A stretch of DNA of 64,000 nt from Paenibacillus_G sp049942825 (GTDB taxonomy: Bacteria > Bacillota > Bacilli > Paenibacillales > NBRC-103111): contig NZ_CP187970.1 of assembly GCF_049942825.1 (NCBI RefSeq), forward strand, positions 1,488,001 through 1,552,000, in the 5' to 3' direction. Position 1 is the first letter of the stretch. Every line of letters starts with the position of its first letter. The translations under genes and the position numbers were made by a program. The notes under the pieces were generated by a model. It saw nothing but the letters and a program-made list of their open reading frames with translations, searched no databases and was not told where the DNA came from. Positions 62,130-64,000 of this stretch are shown here, one piece after another.

Positions 62130-62791
62130 CGTTCGATACCGTCTATATGCTGGAGAGGCTGCCTGCCTTCTGGAAGGCCGCCGTCGTAACCTTTCAAGTC
62201 GCAGGCGCCGCGATTATTCTGTCCACGGCCGCCGGACTGCTGAATGCGGCCATTCTCTTCTTCCGCATTCCGGTTCTGAGGCTGGCCGTGAGAGTATACG
62301 TAGAGGCGGCGAGGAATACGCCGCTGCTCATCCAGCTTTTCTTTCTATATTTTGCGCTGCCCTCCGTCGGCATCCGGCTGTCCGGGTTTGTGACGGCCGT
62401 TGCCGCACTGACGTTTCTCGGAGGAGGCTACCTGACCGAGGTAATCCGTTCCGGTGTAGAAGCCGTATCGAGGGGGCAGCTGGAATCGGGTTTGGCTCTC
62501 GGGCTGTCCCGCTGGCAGCTGCTGCAGCATGTAGTGCTGCCGCAGGCGATCCGGATTACGCTTCCAGCCCTTTTCAGCAATTTTATTTTTCTGCTGAAAG
62601 AAACGACGGTGGCTTCCGCCGTGGCGGTTCCTGAGATTTTGTACACGACAACGAATTTCATCGCTCTTGAATACCGGACCTACGAAATGCTCTTTATGAT
62701 GACGGCACTCTATCTGCTGATTTTCCTTCCCTTGTCCTTTCTGCTGGATTGGGTGGAAAGGAGGTTTCGTCATGGACGGCTCGGACTTTGA
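62126..62791 (+). CDS. Polar amino-acid ABC transporter permease
   Basis: A 221-residue His/Glu/Gln/Arg-type (HisM) permease. Family landmarks are ARNTPLLIQLFFLYFALP and the EAA-loop-like LESGLALGLSRWQLLQHVVL, PQAIR. It overlaps the threonine synthase stop by 4 bases and the next permease by 20 bases, so the three genes are coupled. The substrate may be linked to threonine or a related amino acid, by context only. Confidence 0.9.
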   Translation: MTFDTVYMLERLPAFWKAAVVTFQVAGAAIILSTAAGLLNAAILFFRIPVLRLAVRVYVEAARNTPLLIQLFFLYFALPSVGIRLSGFVTAVAALTFLGGGYLTEVIRSGVEAVSRGQLESGLALGLSRWQLLQHVVLPQAIRITLPALFSNFIFLLKETTVASAVAVPEILYTTTNFIALEYRTYEMLFMMTALYLLIFLPLSFLLDWVERRFRHGRLGL

Positions 62792-63434
62792 TCTGCTGCT
62801 GCAGTCCCTTCCCCAGATGGGCAGGGGGGCGCTGGCTACCGCGGAGATCGCCTTGGCAAGCATTGCGTGCAGTGCAGCGGGAGGGCTGATATTCGGCGCT
62901 CTGAGAACTTCCAGGCTGGGGCCGCTCCGTGTGGTACTGCGGATCTACCTGGAGCTGTTTCGCGCGGTGCCGATCCTCGTATGGCTCTTCTTTTTCTTTT
63001 TCGGGCTGCCGATCTTCTTCGGAATCGATATCCCGAACTTCCAGTGTGCTGTGCTGGTATTGTCCCTGTGGGGCATTACCGAGATGGGGGAGGTGGTCCG
63101 TGGGGCGCTGCAGTCGCTGCCGAAGGGACAGCGTGAGGCTGGCCGGGCCATTGGACTCAGCGAACGGCAGCTGCTGATCCATGTTCTTCTGCCCGCGGCG
63201 GTCCGGCGGATGCTCCCGCCCGGCATCAATGTCTGCACGAGGCTCATCAAGACGACCTCATTAACGGTTCTCATCGGTGTGATGGAGGCCATCAAGGCCG
63301 GCCAGCAGATTATTGAACGTACAGGGGAATCGCTGCTGATTTACGGCTCTTTATTCGTTTTTTATTTTGCCCTGTGCTATCCGCTGTCCGCATTCTCGCG
63401 CCGGTTGGAACGGAGATGGACCTCCTGGAGCTGA
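62772..63434 (+). CDS. Polar amino-acid ABC transporter permease
   Basis: A 220-residue second HisM-type permease: LELFRAVPILVWLFFFFFGL and LPKGQREAGRAIGLSERQLL, then IHVLLPAAVRRMLPP as the EAA loop. It probably forms a heterodimer with the preceding permease. GGAAAGGAGG lies inside the end of the previous gene, 7 bases before ATG 62772. Confidence 0.9.
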   Translation: MDGSDFDLLLQSLPQMGRGALATAEIALASIACSAAGGLIFGALRTSRLGPLRVVLRIYLELFRAVPILVWLFFFFFGLPIFFGIDIPNFQCAVLVLSLWGITEMGEVVRGALQSLPKGQREAGRAIGLSERQLLIHVLLPAAVRRMLPPGINVCTRLIKTTSLTVLIGVMEAIKAGQQIIERTGESLLIYGSLFVFYFALCYPLSAFSRRLERRWTSWS

Positions 63435-63480
63435 CCAGGATCAACCGGGTACATAGGTTCAACAGGAAGGAGGGGGGACG

Positions 63481-64000
63481 GTGGAACCGATCCTGGAGCT
63501 GAGGGGGCTGCGCAAATCCTTTGACGGCCACGAAGTCTTACGGGGCGTAGACCTGGAGGTGCGCCAAGGGGAAGTCATCGTGGTTCTGGGTCCAAGCGGC
63601 TGCGGCAAAAGCACACTGCTCCGCTGCCTGAACGGGCTGGAGCCTGCCGACTTCGGGACCTTTCGCTTTCATGGCAGGGAGCTGACCGGCAGGGGAGTCC
63701 CTTGGCGGGAGATCCGCCAGAAGATCGGCATGGTATTTCAGCGGTATGAGCTTTTCCCTCATTTGAATGTTCTGGACAACATCCTGCTCGGCCCGCTCAA
63801 GGTGCAGCGCCGCTCCCGTGAGGAAGCGCAGGCCCAGGCCGAGCGGCTGCTGGAGCGCGTGGGTCTCTCGGCGAAAAAGCACGCTTTCCCCCGACAGCTG
63901 TCGGGAGGGCAGCAGCAGCGCATTGCCATTGTCCGGGCGCTGTGCATGAACCCGGAGGTGATGCTTTTTGACGAAGTCACGGCCGCCTTGGACCCCGAGA
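63481..64000 (+). CDS. Polar amino-acid ABC transporter ATPase, cut by the right edge
   Basis: The first 173 residues of a GlnQ-type ATPase: Walker A GPSGCGKST (about 34-42), Q-loop VFQRYELFPHL, signature LSGGQQQR and Walker B VMLFDEVTAALDPE at the window edge. Start GTG 63481 follows AGGAAGGAGGGGGG. It completes the importer with the two permeases; a binding protein is expected just beyond the window. Confidence 0.93.
   Translation, partial: MEPILELRGLRKSFDGHEVLRGVDLEVRQGEVIVVLGPSGCGKSTLLRCLNGLEPADFGTFRFHGRELTGRGVPWREIRQKIGMVFQRYELFPHLNVLDNILLGPLKVQRRSREEAQAQAERLLERVGLSAKKHAFPRQLSGGQQQRIAIVRALCMNPEVMLFDEVTAALDPE

Overview
The window looks like chromosomal DNA of a high-GC Paenibacillus, most like the P. 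mucilaginosus group. This is inferred from gene content and base composition; no search was run. Supporting signs are SLH-anchored giant glycosidases, YesM/YesN-type two-component pairs beside Lpl-type sugar ABC transporters, spore genes (yhbH, spoVR, a KinB-like kinase), AGGAGG ribosome sites with many TTG/GTG starts, and catabolite-type operators. No rRNA, tRNA, CRISPR or phage genes were seen.

Layout. 1-5.1 kb: an envelope cluster with a metallophosphoesterase lipoprotein (cut by the left edge), two membrane proteins, a membrane-anchored protein that looks like a catalytically dead copy of the phosphoesterase, and a second lipoprotein. 5.1-7.0 kb: an IS110-family (IS1111-group) element inserted into a 187-bp dispersed repeat whose intact, inverted copy lies at 21.0 kb. 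Comparing the two fixes the IS ends. 7.1-10.5 kb: a 14-bp minisatellite, then metN-metP-metQ on the minus strand with a SAM (S-box) riboswitch, terminator and promoter. 11.2-16.6 kb: ribokinase, then a TetR repressor, a Bm3R1-type operator and a CYP102A P450-reductase fusion. 16.6-21.5 kb: tandem repeats, two decayed genes, a small coiled-coil gene, and a Gfo/Idh/MocA oxidoreductase with a duplicated 3' end. 21.5-26.8 kb: aldo/keto reductase, MFS transporter, LURP/tubby-like membrane protein, a signal peptidase I remnant, and a DUF5995 protein.

27-37 kb: two secreted glycosidases. The first is a 2614-residue GH3-GH30-CBM-SLH protein, the second a GH30 with a beta-trefoil tail. Their promoters share a direct-repeat/-10 layout with identical spacing, followed by a cre-like palindrome. 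37-44 kb: XRE regulator, spoVR and yhbH, asnA, a sporulation-type kinase, and an FMN reductase. 44-53 kb: AraC-type response regulator, YesM-like kinase, solute-binding lipoprotein, two permeases, and a GH10 xylanase without signal peptide, consistent with xylo-oligosaccharide sensing, uptake and cytoplasmic cleavage. 53.5-55.3 kb: an S8 protease. 55.8-59.3 kb: a small peptide, a GT4 glycosyltransferase, an (alpha/alpha)6 protein and a GH130 phosphorylase in one translationally coupled operon. 59.5-60.5 kb: a pectin methylesterase. 60.7-64 kb: threonine synthase coupled to a polar amino-acid ABC transporter cut by the right edge.

A recurring oddity is tandem duplication at gene ends (1.75, 4.82, 20.3/20.6 and 47.6/47.7 kb). 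Several apparent gene breaks are single-base events, some in homopolymers, so sequencing error and true decay cannot be told apart here.
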